8,450 nt of DNA from an uncultured Lachnospiraceae bacterium (GCA_947178465.1 CAMWYL010000125.1:1-8450); one strand, 5' to 3'. Shown: positions 1-7,143, numbered from the stretch's first letter. The notes: generated by a model not told the origin, from the sequence alone. Made by a program: numbers and translations.

Positions 1-963
1 AATCAGCTCGCCGTTCATATTCAGAAGGGCGCCGCCGGAATTTCCCGGATTGATTGCGGCATTTGTCTGAATCAGTCTGTTTGTGATGGCAGTGCCGTTA
101 TCATATACGGTTACCTCACGGTCAAGTGCACTGATGATACCATTTGTCACGGACTGACCATAGCCGAGTGCATTGCCGATTGCGACAACCTCCTGCCCGA
201 GTGCAAGTGTGGACGAGTCACCGATAGTCGCAACCTTAATTTGGGAGCGCATTTCCTCTGTAATGTTATCACGGGAAACCGCGATGACCGCCAGATCCTT
301 GTCAGCATCATAACCTTTGATGCGTGCGCTTACCATAGCGGGATTTTCGCTTTTCTCATCATAGCTGAATACGACGGTAAGCTCATTGCTGCCGGATACC
401 ACATGGTAGTTGGTAACGATCAGAAGCTCGGTCTCGTTTTCGCCGATGATGATGCCGGAGCCGCTGCCCTCGGAGTCCTGTTGAAAGGTGCCGAACATGG
501 TGCGAACCTCTGTCACCCCTTTGGAGGTGATGGAAACAACGCTTGGCAGGCAGTTTTCCGCAATATCCATTACAGATAAGTCATTGCCGGGGATAAAAGC
601 CGTATTGGAGGCAGGGAGGGCATCCGTTGTTGTGGAAAGTGTGTTGGCCGTATTCGGCTTTATTGCTGTCATTTGAGTTTGCAGCTCTTCAAGCTGTGTC
701 CTGGTTTCCTGCAGTTCCTTTGTCGCCATATAGGCGGGAACGCTGAAGACCGCGCCGGCCGTAAGACCGAAGATTGCGCCAAGGCATATAAAGGATGCTG
801 CCTTTTTCAGAAAAGGTCTTGACTTTTTGACCTTTTTTGCGGGAACGGCGGCTGCGTTCTGTATACTGCCGTTTCCCGCTGAATAATAGTATTCGCGGTA
901 TTGGCTGCCCGAATCATTTCCGGAATTGTTTTGCTGTGCGTAGGTATTGTTATTTTCGTACAT
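1..963 (-). CDS. HtrA/DegP-like membrane-anchored serine protease (3' end cut by window edge)
   Basis: I translated this frame by hand from the minus strand; 321 residues are visible before the window edge. The N-terminus (about 1-50) is hydrophilic and rich in Asn, Gln and Tyr. A basic patch (KKVKKSRPFLKK) then leads into one hydrophobic segment at about 55-80, which should anchor the protein with the protease domain outside the cell. A short helical linker follows (about 82-101). The trypsin-like domain carries all three catalytic residues of the HtrA family: His187 in TNYHVV, Asp223 in KDLAVI and Ser309 in NPGNSGGAL. Family members degrade or refold damaged exported proteins and usually end in one or two PDZ domains, which would lie beyond the window. 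The ATG is set by GAAAGGAG (973-980), 9 bases upstream. The gene is divergent from the SNF2 locus. Family assignment is firm; I cannot choose between htrA, htrB and degP naming. Confidence 0.95.
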   Translation of the reverse strand, partial: MYENNNTYAQQNNSGNDSGSQYREYYYSAGNGSIQNAAAVPAKKVKKSRPFLKKAASFICLGAIFGLTAGAVFSVPAYMATKELQETRTQLEELQTQMTAIKPNTANTLSTTTDALPASNTAFIPGNDLSVMDIAENCLPSVVSITSKGVTEVRTMFGTFQQDSEGSGSGIIIGENETELLIVTNYHVVSGSNELTVVFSYDEKSENPAMVSARIKGYDADKDLAVIAVSRDNITEEMRSQIKVATIGDSSTLALGQEVVAIGNALGYGQSVTNGIISALDREVTVYDNGTAITNRLIQTNAAINPGNSGGALLNMNGELI

Positions 964-1009
964 TTATATAAGCTCCTTTCGATTGAATGATTGTCATTTG
1001 CCTGTTATG

Positions 1010-1039
1010 CTTATACTGTAACCCGAATTTGTGTTTCAA
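1010..1039 (-). promoter_or_regulatory. Putative sigma-A promoter of the HtrA-like gene
   Basis: Read on the minus strand there is TTGAAA (1034-1039), an 18-bp spacer, and TATAAG (1010-1015). Transcription would begin near 1003, giving a leader of about 40 bases that contains the ribosome-binding site. The -35 box lies inside the inverted repeat at 1034-1051, so a bound regulator could block it. Inferred from consensus match only. Confidence 0.5.
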
Positions 1040-1051
1040 TTGTTATTGAAA
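1034..1051. promoter_or_regulatory. Inverted repeat overlapping the HtrA promoter, candidate operator
   Basis: TTTCAAT, 4 bases (TGTT), ATTGAAA is a perfect 7-bp inverted repeat. It covers the -35 box of the minus-strand promoter. The arms are AT-rich, so a protein-binding site is more likely than an RNA hairpin. I do not recognise the regulator. Confidence 0.35.
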
Positions 1052-1121
1052 TGTGATAAAAGTGTGAATTTCGGGAAGAAATTATAAACATTATTCCGGC
1101 CTGAATGGGCATAAACTACTG

Positions 1122-1138
1122 TAATTGCAAGGCAATTA
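1122..1138. promoter_or_regulatory. Inverted repeat within the SNF2 promoter, candidate operator
   Basis: TAATTGC, AAG, GCAATTA is a perfect 7-3-7 inverted repeat. It ends 3 bases before the -10 box of the rightward promoter, a position where a bound protein would compete with RNA polymerase. The arms differ from those of the repeat at 1034-1051, so the two sites need not bind the same protein. Confidence 0.35.
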
Positions 1139-1147
1139 TGGTATAAT
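1139..1147 (+). promoter_or_regulatory. Extended -10 promoter of the SNF2-esterase operon
   Basis: TGGTATAAT is an exact extended -10 element (TGnTATAAT). The -35 region 17 bp upstream (CTGTAA at 1119-1124) is weak, as is common for extended -10 promoters. It would produce a leader of about 85 bases before the ATG at 1242, which is preceded by GAGGG at 1232-1236. Confidence 0.55.
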
Positions 1148-1241
1148 AATATTTATCTCCGAAGGACGCACACGAAAATCCGGCGGCAAAAATGAAATAA
1201 TAGAATTTAAGAAGTGAAAATAAGAAGCGAAGAGGGATGGC

Positions 1242-2048
1242 ATGTTTACGGAAGCAGATATCAGAAAAGAAACGATGGAGCGCACCTTCCAGAGAGGACG
1301 TCAGCTTTACGGCTATGGCAACGTGCAACAGATCCAGGTGACGGATGTGTATGTTGACAATAAAAAATACGAAAAAATCAAGGCATTTGTGCAGGGGAGC
1401 AGCTGGCGGTGCTATCATGTGGATATCACAGTGGATGAGAAAAGCGGATATATGGGCTCTTATCACTGCGAATGTCCGGCGTCAACGGAGTACAGCGGTC
1501 TGTGTAAGCATGAGGTGGCGGCGCTCCTGCGCTATATCAAGGTGAAGGAGGACCAGCGCAGGCGGCTTTCGGAAGCACCAAACAAAATCGTGGTGGAGCT
1601 GCCGCATAAGCCGACCTTGAACGAGCTGGAACAGAAGAAGCTGGTCACAAAGGGAGCGGGGCTGTTTGGACGTCTTCAAGGCATCCAGACGGAAGAGAAG
1701 GAGAAACGCCCCAAAACGGATATCGGTCTTTACCGCATTCTGGTGGGAAACGGCTTTGAGCAGCAGCTTCAGTATCGGCAGCAGGCGATGAAGGGGAAGG
1801 TGCATCTGGAGCCGCGTTGCCATGACCGATATAACGGAAAGGTGACAGTGGAGTTTAAAATCGGAATCACCCAGCATTATGTTCTGAAAAATGTCATGGA
1901 GTTTGAGGAGCTGGTGCGCACAAACGCCAATAAGAAGTACGGGGAGAAGCTGGAGTTTTATCACCATCTGTCCATGTTTGATGAAGAGATCGTTCCGCTG
2001 GTGAAATTCCTGATAGAAGTTGCATACGATTTTCGAACAAGCGGGTGA
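1242..2048 (+). CDS. SNF2-family helicase, N-terminal part with SWIM zinc finger (broken gene)
   Basis: This reading frame encodes 268 residues and forms the front of a bacterial SWIM-SNF2 helicase. A SWIM zinc-binding motif of form CxCx9CxH is complete: Cys76, Cys78, Cys88 and His90, followed by the helix EVAALLRYI. SWIM domains are thought to bind DNA or protein and are normally fused to the SNF2_assoc and SNF2 ATPase regions in this family. Here the frame stops at a TGA (2046-2048) only because bases 2031-2060 are out of frame; the same frame resumes after 2060 and continues into the ATPase part. The last residues (FRTSG) are therefore not native; removing one T restores FEQAGEYRF. With the break repaired the protein would be about 1145 residues, near the usual family length of roughly 1050-1100. 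The start is an ATG with GAGGG 5 bases upstream. Alone, this product could bind zinc but has no motor. Confidence 0.8.
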   Translation: MFTEADIRKETMERTFQRGRQLYGYGNVQQIQVTDVYVDNKKYEKIKAFVQGSSWRCYHVDITVDEKSGYMGSYHCECPASTEYSGLCKHEVAALLRYIKVKEDQRRRLSEAPNKIVVELPHKPTLNELEQKKLVTKGAGLFGRLQGIQTEEKEKRPKTDIGLYRILVGNGFEQQLQYRQQAMKGKVHLEPRCHDRYNGKVTVEFKIGITQHYVLKNVMEFEELVRTNANKKYGEKLEFYHHLSMFDEEIVPLVKFLIEVAYDFRTSG

Positions 2049-2060
2049 ATATCGGTTCAT
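2031..2060 (+). other. Pair of compensating frameshifts splitting the SNF2 gene
   Basis: Up to GAT at 2028-2030 the helicase frame is good. Removing one T from the run at 2030-2033 makes the next codons read FEQAGEYRF. At about 2059-2060 one base is missing, after which QYYSKNDVKREIPLVG runs in the original frame into the downstream ATPase part. The net shift is zero, so both halves share a frame, yet the 30-base insert contains TGA at 2046-2048. This is either two closely spaced sequencing or assembly errors, one in a T homopolymer, or genuine inactivation. Confidence 0.75.
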
Positions 2061-2126
2061 CAGTATTACAGCAAAAATGATGTAAAGCGCGAGATTCCGC
2101 TTGTCGGCAGTCACCTTGACAAGTTT

Positions 2127-4679
2127 ATGGAGGTAATGACCGGAAGGGAATTTTGGTTGGACATTTCGGATTACGTGGGAATGTACAGGCTTGAGGATGG
2201 AATGCCCAAGCTCCCACTGGAACTGAAAAAGGTGGAGGGTGGGATTACGGTAACCGCGCGCCACTTTAATATGGTGAAAGGCAGCCTGTATCTGTATACA
2301 TATGATAGGGAACAGAAGATTATTTATCGCGTGCCGCTCGAGACGCTGGCAGCAGTGCTGCCCTTTATGGAATACATGAACAAGCAGACGGGAAAGGGCG
2401 TGTTTATCGCGGAAAGTGAGCTGCCGATGCTGTGCAGGGACTTGCTTCCCGACTTGTATCAGTGTTATCAGGTTGATGTAAAGGAGTTTGAGCCGAGCCA
2501 ATATCTGCCGGAGGAGGTCAGCATAGCGATTTATCTGGATATGCCGACCGATGATACGGTGAGCTGCCGGATAATGGCAGTGTATGGGGAGGAACGGTAT
2601 AATGTGACAGGAGTGTCAGAAAATATTGAAACCTCTTCTCTTTATAAGAGTAACAAAAATGTTGTAGCGCAGAAGCGCGACGTGCAGCGGGAGATGCTGG
2701 TGGATTTGGAAATCGGCGCTGTTTTTCAGGAGTATGATGCGTCACGGGAGCTTCGGCTGCTGTCCGGCGACAGTGATGTGATTTACGAATTTCTGACGGA
2801 AGGTATTGACCACCTGCATGACTTGGGGGAGGTCTTTATTTCAGAGGAAATGAAAAGGCTTCAGGTGATGAAGAAGCTGACCTTCACCGTAGGTATTTCC
2901 CTGAAGAGCGGACTTTTGGAGCTGGACATTGATTCGGCGGATATGCCTCTTGACCGTCTTGCGGAAATCCTTTCAAAATATGACAGGAAGAAGAAATACT
3001 ACCGGCTCAAGGATGGTTCCTTTATAAATATGGAAGATTCCGAGATGAGCAATATCATTTCTCTGGTGGATGGACTGCGCCTGACGCAGAACCAATTGAA
3101 AAAGGGTACGGTTTCCGTTCCGAAGTACCGCGCACTGTACCTGGACAGCCTCTCCCGGGAAGACGGCGTTACATATATGCATAAGGACCGGAACTTCCGA
3201 CAGCTTGTCCGCAATATGAAATCCGTGGAGGACTGCGACTATGAGGTTCCGCAGGAGCTTCAGCAGATTATGCGCGAGTACCAGAAGAGCGGCTACCGCT
3301 GGCTGAAGACGCTGCATGACAACGGCTTCGGCGGCATTCTTGCCGATGATATGGGGCTTGGAAAGACTCTGCAGATCATTGCCTTTCTTGCGTCGGAGTA
3401 CGGAACATCCCGCATGGAGCAGGCCGTGGAAAGCAAAGCCGGCAGGACGTTGATTGTATGTCCCGCCTCGCTCGTGTACAATTGGCAGAGTGAGCTGGAG
3501 CGATTTGCCCCCACGCTGACCACCGTGATGGTGACCGGAGATATCGCGCAGCGCAAGGCTGCAGTAGAAGAGAGCGCGGAGAATGCGATTCTGATTACTT
3601 CCTATGACCTGCTGAAAAGAGATATGGAAAATTATGAGGGCATGGAGTTCTTCTGTGAAATCATTGACGAGGCGCAGTTTATCAAAAACCAGAATACACA
3701 GGCCGCAAAGGCAGTCAAGCTGATTACGGCAGGAACAAAGTTTGCGTTGACGGGGACGCCGATGGAAAACCGGTTAAGCGAGCTGTGGAGTATTTTTGAT
3801 TATCTGATGCCGGGATTTCTGTTTGCGTATAAACAGTTCAAGGAGGAAATTGAGGCGCCGATTGTGGAGCAACAGAATGAAACGGCCCTGCTGCAGTTGC
3901 GACGGTTTATTACACCCTTTGTGCTGCGCAGACTCAAAAAGGATGTATTGAAGGATCTGCCGGACAAGCTTGAGGAAATCGTCTATGCCAAGATGGAGCA
4001 GGAGCAGCAGGAGCTTTATGACGCTGCTGTCACAAAGCTGCGACTGATGCTTGGCAAACAGACGGACGAGGAATTTAAGGAAAATAAGCTTCAGGTGCTT
4101 GCGGAGCTGACAAGGCTACGCCAGCTTTGCTGTAATCCGCAGTTGATTTATGAGAATTACGGCGGCGCGTCGGCCAAAGCAGAGGTCTGCATGGAACTGT
4201 TACATAATGCCATAGAAAGCGGACACAAGATTTTGCTGTTTTCGCAGTTTACGTCCATGCTGGAATTGCTTGTCGCGGAGGCGCAGAAGGAGGGAATTAC
4301 TTTTTTTGAACTGACGGGGAAGACGCCGAAGGAGGAGCGAATCCGTATGGTAGAGGCCTTTAACAGCGGGGATACACAGGTGTTCTTTATCTCGTTAAAG
4401 GCGGGCGGAACGGGACTCAACCTGACGAGCGCCGATATTGTAATCCACTTTGACCCATGGTGGAATGTGGCGGCGCAGAATCAGGCGACGGACAGGACAC
4501 ACCGCATCGGACAGAAGAACGTGGTGACGGTATATAAGCTGATTGCAAAGGGAACGATAGAGGAAAAGATAGTAAAGCTTCAGGAGGCGAAGCAGGAGCT
4601 GGCGGAGCAGGTGCTCGGCGGGGAAAATATGGATAGGGCAACATTATCAAAGGAAGAATTGATGGAGCTGTTGGGATAA
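2127..4679 (+). CDS. SNF2-family DEAD/H helicase, ATPase part (broken gene)
   Basis: 850 residues from the first ATG after the break; native coding sequence really begins near 2061 as the continuation of the SWIM part. Residues 1-370 match the position of the bacterial SNF2-associated domain. The ATPase core is complete: motif I DDMGLGKT (407-414), Ia CPASLVYNW (445-453), II DEAQ (514-517), III LTGTPMENR (541-549), IV ILLFSQF (702-708), V LKAGGTGLNL (757-766) and VI QATDRTHRIGQ (786-796). SNF2 enzymes use ATP to move along double-stranded DNA and remodel protein-DNA complexes; the role of this bacterial SWIM subfamily is poorly defined. The ATG at 2127 has no ribosome-binding site upstream, so independent translation is doubtful. 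The intact core suggests the break is recent or an artefact. Downstream the esterase starts 14 bp later. Confidence 0.9.
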   Translation: MEVMTGREFWLDISDYVGMYRLEDGMPKLPLELKKVEGGITVTARHFNMVKGSLYLYTYDREQKIIYRVPLETLAAVLPFMEYMNKQTGKGVFIAESELPMLCRDLLPDLYQCYQVDVKEFEPSQYLPEEVSIAIYLDMPTDDTVSCRIMAVYGEERYNVTGVSENIETSSLYKSNKNVVAQKRDVQREMLVDLEIGAVFQEYDASRELRLLSGDSDVIYEFLTEGIDHLHDLGEVFISEEMKRLQVMKKLTFTVGISLKSGLLELDIDSADMPLDRLAEILSKYDRKKKYYRLKDGSFINMEDSEMSNIISLVDGLRLTQNQLKKGTVSVPKYRALYLDSLSREDGVTYMHKDRNFRQLVRNMKSVEDCDYEVPQELQQIMREYQKSGYRWLKTLHDNGFGGILADDMGLGKTLQIIAFLASEYGTSRMEQAVESKAGRTLIVCPASLVYNWQSELERFAPTLTTVMVTGDIAQRKAAVEESAENAILITSYDLLKRDMENYEGMEFFCEIIDEAQFIKNQNTQAAKAVKLITAGTKFALTGTPMENRLSELWSIFDYLMPGFLFAYKQFKEEIEAPIVEQQNETALLQLRRFITPFVLRRLKKDVLKDLPDKLEEIVYAKMEQEQQELYDAAVTKLRLMLGKQTDEEFKENKLQVLAELTRLRQLCCNPQLIYENYGGASAKAEVCMELLHNAIESGHKILLFSQFTSMLELLVAEAQKEGITFFELTGKTPKEERIRMVEAFNSGDTQVFFISLKAGGTGLNLTSADIVIHFDPWWNVAAQNQATDRTHRIGQKNVVTVYKLIAKGTIEEKIVKLQEAKQELAEQVLGGENMDRATLSKEELMELLG

Positions 4680-4680
4680 A

Positions 4681-4686
4681 AGGAGG
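4681..4686 (+). promoter_or_regulatory. Strong ribosome-binding site of the esterase gene
   Basis: AGGAGG lies 7 bases before the ATG at 4694, directly after the helicase stop codon (4677-4679). It fixes the esterase start and supports cotranscription with the helicase. Confidence 0.85.
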
Positions 4687-4693
4687 ATTTGAG

Positions 4694-5509
4694 ATGGCAT
4701 TGATGCATGTGGACTTTTTTTCGGATATTCTTGGGATGAGTGTAAATATGGACGTGATTCTGCCGCAGCAGACGCATGGGCAGATTGGCATGGAGGGTGT
4801 GGGAGCCGGGGAGCAGTATAAGACTATGTACCTTCTGCACGGAATGAGCGACGACCACACCATCTGGCAGAGGCGGACCTCGATTGAGCGTTATGTCAGC
4901 GATTTGGGGATTGCGGTCGTGATGCCGACCACGCATCTGGCGTTTTACACCGATACCACATATGGGATGCGTTATTGGACGTTTCTCTCGGAGGAGCTGC
5001 CTGCCATTTGCAGGGAGTTTTTCCCTCGTATGTCCCGGAAGCGGGAAGACACGCTGGCGGCCGGCCTGTCAATGGGCGGTTACGGCGCGTGGAAGATGGG
5101 CCTTCGGGCAAGTGATACGTTCGGAGCGGCGGCTTCCCTGTCCGGTGCGTTGGATATGGTGCGGGACTATCAGTGGAATATGGAAAAACGGCCGGAGCTG
5201 AAGCCGCTTTTTGAAGGCGTTTTCGGCAGCCCGGAGCAGTTGAAGGGCTCTGACAATGACCTGCTGGCGCTTGCGGATAAGCTGGCGGCACAGAAAAAGG
5301 AGCTGCCGCGCCTTTATGCGTGGTGCGGAACCGAGGACTTTCTGTACGAAGGCAATCTGGCTGCATGGGAGCATGTGAAGAAGCTGGGCTTTGAGCTGAC
5401 CTGTGAGCAGTCCGAGGGCGACCACCAATGGAAGTATTGGGATGCGAAAATACAGGATGTGCTGCGCTGGTGGCTGGGGACTGGAGAAGATAAGGCTGTT
5501 TCGGAATAA
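4694..5509 (+). CDS. Putative esterase, EstA / esterase D family alpha/beta hydrolase
   Basis: 271 residues, typical length for the putative-esterase family (PF00756), which includes lactococcal tributyrin esterase EstA, S-formylglutathione hydrolase and some rumen feruloyl or acetyl esterases. The start MALMHVDFFSDILGMSVNMD matches the EstA-type N-terminus. The oxyanion-hole region is LLHGMSDD (47-54). The nucleophile is Ser126 in GLSMGG (124-129). Likely acid and base are Asp215 in CGTEDFLY and His244 in GDHQWKYW. There is no signal peptide, so it should act in the cytoplasm on short acyl esters, perhaps acetylated or feruloylated sugars taken up by the cell; the substrate cannot be read from sequence. 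It is the last gene of the probable operon with the SNF2 helicase; no functional link between the two is evident. Tandem hairpins and a terminator follow. Confidence 0.9.
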   Translation: MALMHVDFFSDILGMSVNMDVILPQQTHGQIGMEGVGAGEQYKTMYLLHGMSDDHTIWQRRTSIERYVSDLGIAVVMPTTHLAFYTDTTYGMRYWTFLSEELPAICREFFPRMSRKREDTLAAGLSMGGYGAWKMGLRASDTFGAAASLSGALDMVRDYQWNMEKRPELKPLFEGVFGSPEQLKGSDNDLLALADKLAAQKKELPRLYAWCGTEDFLYEGNLAAWEHVKKLGFELTCEQSEGDHQWKYWDAKIQDVLRWWLGTGEDKAVSE

Positions 5510-5518
5510 GCGCTTTGC

Positions 5519-5554
5519 CGGAGCAACGCTCCGTTGCGGAGGGAATCCGCAGCG
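5519..5554 (+). other. Two overlapping GC-rich hairpins after the esterase
   Basis: CGGAGC-AAC-GCTCCG (5519-5533) is a perfect 6-bp stem. Overlapping it by two bases, CGTTGCGGA (5532-5540) and TCCGCAGCG (5546-5554) form a 9-bp stem with one G-U pair and a GGGAA loop. The two cannot form fully together. Neither is followed by a T-run, so they may protect the mRNA 3' end or slow polymerase rather than terminate alone. Confidence 0.45.
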
Positions 5555-5594
5555 TTATCCGTCATGTCAATAAAAATGATTTGTTTTATATGTA

Positions 5595-5620
5595 AAAGGC
5601 ACCCACATGTGAGTGCCTTT
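5595..5620. terminator. Likely bidirectional hairpin terminator
   Basis: AAAGGCAC (5595-5602) pairs with GTGCCTTT (5613-5620), and the stem continues after one mismatch through CAC/GTG around an AT loop. A-rich and T-rich flanks give TTT after the stem on the plus strand and TTTT on the minus strand, the usual form of a terminator between convergent genes. It would end the helicase-esterase transcript. The T-runs are short, so efficiency is uncertain. Confidence 0.55.
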
Positions 5621-5776
5621 ACTGCCCTTATGGCGTATATTGCTTTTCTCATTTTTATAATAAAGTATATGCGCCCAAAAGAATCGTTTGGTTCCTTTTA
5701 TTTTGTAGCAGCAACATTATTATATGCTGATTTGAGCGTTTTATTCTCTTCAAGGAGATTGTCATAAGTTTCCAAC

Positions 5777-6075
5777 ATGAATTATTTTGATGGTTTTCCG
5801 GAATGGGTTCCATTAAGAGTAGAGAATGACAGTGGAGATACAATGTGCATCGGCATAGGGAACAAGGAAGGGTATGGTTTTACAGACTATATTTCTTGTG
5901 ACGGATGTATGGCAAAACACGTAGAGGGGGAAAATGCGGGAGATGATGAATTTCACCTTTAATGAGGCGAATTACACAGACATTGTTAATCATGCACATG
6001 AATAAGGCAAGGAAAATAATTGAGAATTCGCAAGCTGAAGCGAAAAAACGAGAGAATGAAAAATATGTATTTTGA
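5777..6075 (+). pseudogene. Frameshifted small gene, possibly an immunity-type protein, function unknown
   Basis: The open frame from ATG 5777 encodes 61 residues, starting MNYFDGFPEWVPLRVEND, and stops at 5960-5962. Dropping one C at 5956-5957 gives DDEFHFNEANYTDIVNHAHE to a stop at 6003. Dropping T6003 gives KARKIIENSQAEAKKRENEK and ends naturally at TGA 6073-6075. The reconstructed protein is about 98 residues with a charged helical C-terminus, and its end overlaps the next gene by 20 bases, a normal operon arrangement. I do not recognise the family. Its position before a SUKH gene suggests a former immunity protein. An AAGGAG at 5752-5757 lies 19 bases before the ATG, too far to be optimal. 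The alternative is that only the 61-residue piece is expressed. The reconstruction is inference from three abutting frames with protein-like composition. Confidence 0.45.
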
Positions 6076-6634
6076 TAAGTTAAAGAAGCTGCTAATTCCA
6101 CCGGATAATATAGACGATATGGCAATAGAAAAAAATATTGAATTGGTGGAAAAACATTACAAACTTAAATTTCCCCAAGACTATATTCAGTTTATTACAA
6201 CTTATGGTTCGGGTCAAATAAATGAATTTATTAATATATATTCGACGATAAATAGCGCTGCCTACTATGAAATGATAGAAAGCGAGTGCCGGTATTATCG
6301 TGATTTTAAAGAAAAATTTCCCGAGAAATATACATATAATGCTTTTCCAAAACAAAACAGATTGTTTCCTTTAGGGAGAACCGATGGAGGATGTTTAATG
6401 TGGTGGCATATGGCAATAGAACCTGAGAATTGGACTATTGTTATTTATGATGAAAATTCTTGGGAGAATGAAAAATTTGATATGCAACTATGTGAATTTA
6501 TTTACAAATATTTTACCCGGAAAATCAGGTGTAAGGGGTTTCCGGACAGTCTTCTTGAAAATGACAGACCATGCTTTAACTCAAATGAATTTAATTTCAA
6601 AATGTATTGTGATTCATTTGTGCAAATTATATAA
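6056..6634 (+). CDS. SUKH (SMI1/KNR4) domain protein, probable toxin immunity protein
   Basis: 192 residues from ATG 6056; the frame stays open to a TTG at 6020, but that would add a non-native, very basic leader (RIRKLKRKNER), and ATG 6065 is another option. The start region has only a weak AAACGAGAGA ribosome site. SUKH signs are the N-terminal helix with IELVEKHYKLKFPQDYIQF (about 28-46), then TTYGSGQI (48-55), the central LFPLGRTDGGCLMWW (103-117) followed by W126 in a beta strand, and a C-terminal EFIYKYF helix (147-153). Bacterial SUKH proteins are mostly cytoplasmic antidotes for nuclease or other toxin tips of Rhs/WapA and LXG polymorphic toxins. An Rhs fragment about 500 bp downstream fits that setting, but no cognate toxin is in the window. 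Base composition is much more AT-rich than genes left of 5510, which fits horizontal transfer. Confidence 0.8.
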   Translation: MKNMYFDKLKKLLIPPDNIDDMAIEKNIELVEKHYKLKFPQDYIQFITTYGSGQINEFINIYSTINSAAYYEMIESECRYYRDFKEKFPEKYTYNAFPKQNRLFPLGRTDGGCLMWWHMAIEPENWTIVIYDENSWENEKFDMQLCEFIYKYFTRKIRCKGFPDSLLENDRPCFNSNEFNFKMYCDSFVQII

Positions 6635-6742
6635 AATCCTGATATTTATCATGGTGGTATCGGGTAAGAGAGCAGACTTATTGTTACCAGGTTGGATTTA
6701 TGATTAAATAAATAGCTGCATTTGAAATAAAAATGTTAAAAA

Positions 6743-7117
6743 ATGGATGAAGAAGTGTACAAGAGAAAATTCAAATTATGGTTTTATCAGGTTTCGCATA
6801 GTGAAGCAATAATTAGAAGTCCTAAGAGGCAATTAGAGAAAACATATGATACAAATATAGATATATATTTGGGAGATATAGTTTACATGGAGATGCCTGC
6901 AATTATTCAGGAATTACGAATAATTAATGCAACAGTGGAAGATGTAAATTACTTAACTGAAAAATCAGGCAAGACTGTTTCAATAGAAAAAATAATTATT
7001 TTTATCTCCCAAGGAAAGAAATATTATGTTGTGGCAAGTATTATTAAAATTATGGAAAATGATTTAGATTATGGAGTTTTACCAATTCATACTTTTTTAG
7101 AAAGCAAAAAAGAGTAA
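6743..7117 (+). CDS. Unrecognised 124-residue protein, candidate immunity protein
   Basis: No family is recognised with certainty. The protein is small, soluble, without signal peptide or membrane helix, and alternates beta-like strands with short helices: FKLWFYQVSHSEAIIR (10-25), NIDIYLGDIVYMEMP (38-52), IEKIIIFISQGKKYYVVASI (81-100) and a closing NDLDYGVLPIHTFL (106-119). Size, AT-rich composition, and a place between a SUKH gene and an Rhs fragment suggest an immunity protein for a lost polymorphic toxin tip; this is inference from context. The start ATG has no clear Shine-Dalgarno (upstream GAAATAAAAATGTTAAAAA), so translation may be weak. No in-frame alternative start upstream is evident. 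The 108-bp gap from the SUKH gene is AT-rich and has no gene. Confidence 0.6.
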   Translation: MDEEVYKRKFKLWFYQVSHSEAIIRSPKRQLEKTYDTNIDIYLGDIVYMEMPAIIQELRIINATVEDVNYLTEKSGKTVSIEKIIIFISQGKKYYVVASIIKIMENDLDYGVLPIHTFLESKKE

Positions 7118-7143
7118 GATTTTCCACTACAAAAACAGTAGTA

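Noticed and set aside
241..676. Plus-strand open frames opposite the HtrA-like gene
   Set aside because: The minus strand here encodes the protease domain with its His and Asp residues; these frames have no family signs.
1482..2501. Long open frame (339 residues) on the minus strand opposite the SNF2 gene
   Set aside because: It is antisense to clear helicase sequence, has no ribosome-binding site and reads like low-complexity His, Leu and Gln-rich shadow protein. It passes through the frameshift region only by chance.
4417..5652. Several minus-strand frames opposite the helicase end and esterase
   Set aside because: They are Pro, Ser and Arg-rich antisense shadows of well-identified genes, without start signals.
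5656..5661. TATAAT in the region before the small frameshifted gene, considered as its promoter
   Set aside because: No -35 box at suitable spacing, and in AT-rich DNA this hexamer is expected by chance.
5534..5767. Plus-strand frame of 77 residues with a hydrophobic middle
   Set aside because: It starts at a TTG inside a hairpin, runs through the terminator, and has no ribosome-binding site.
6438..6707. Plus-strand frame of 89 residues overlapping the SUKH gene
   Set aside because: It is mostly the SUKH coding sequence in another frame and has no translation signals. The tail after 6634 (GKRADLLLPGWIYD) is not recognisable.
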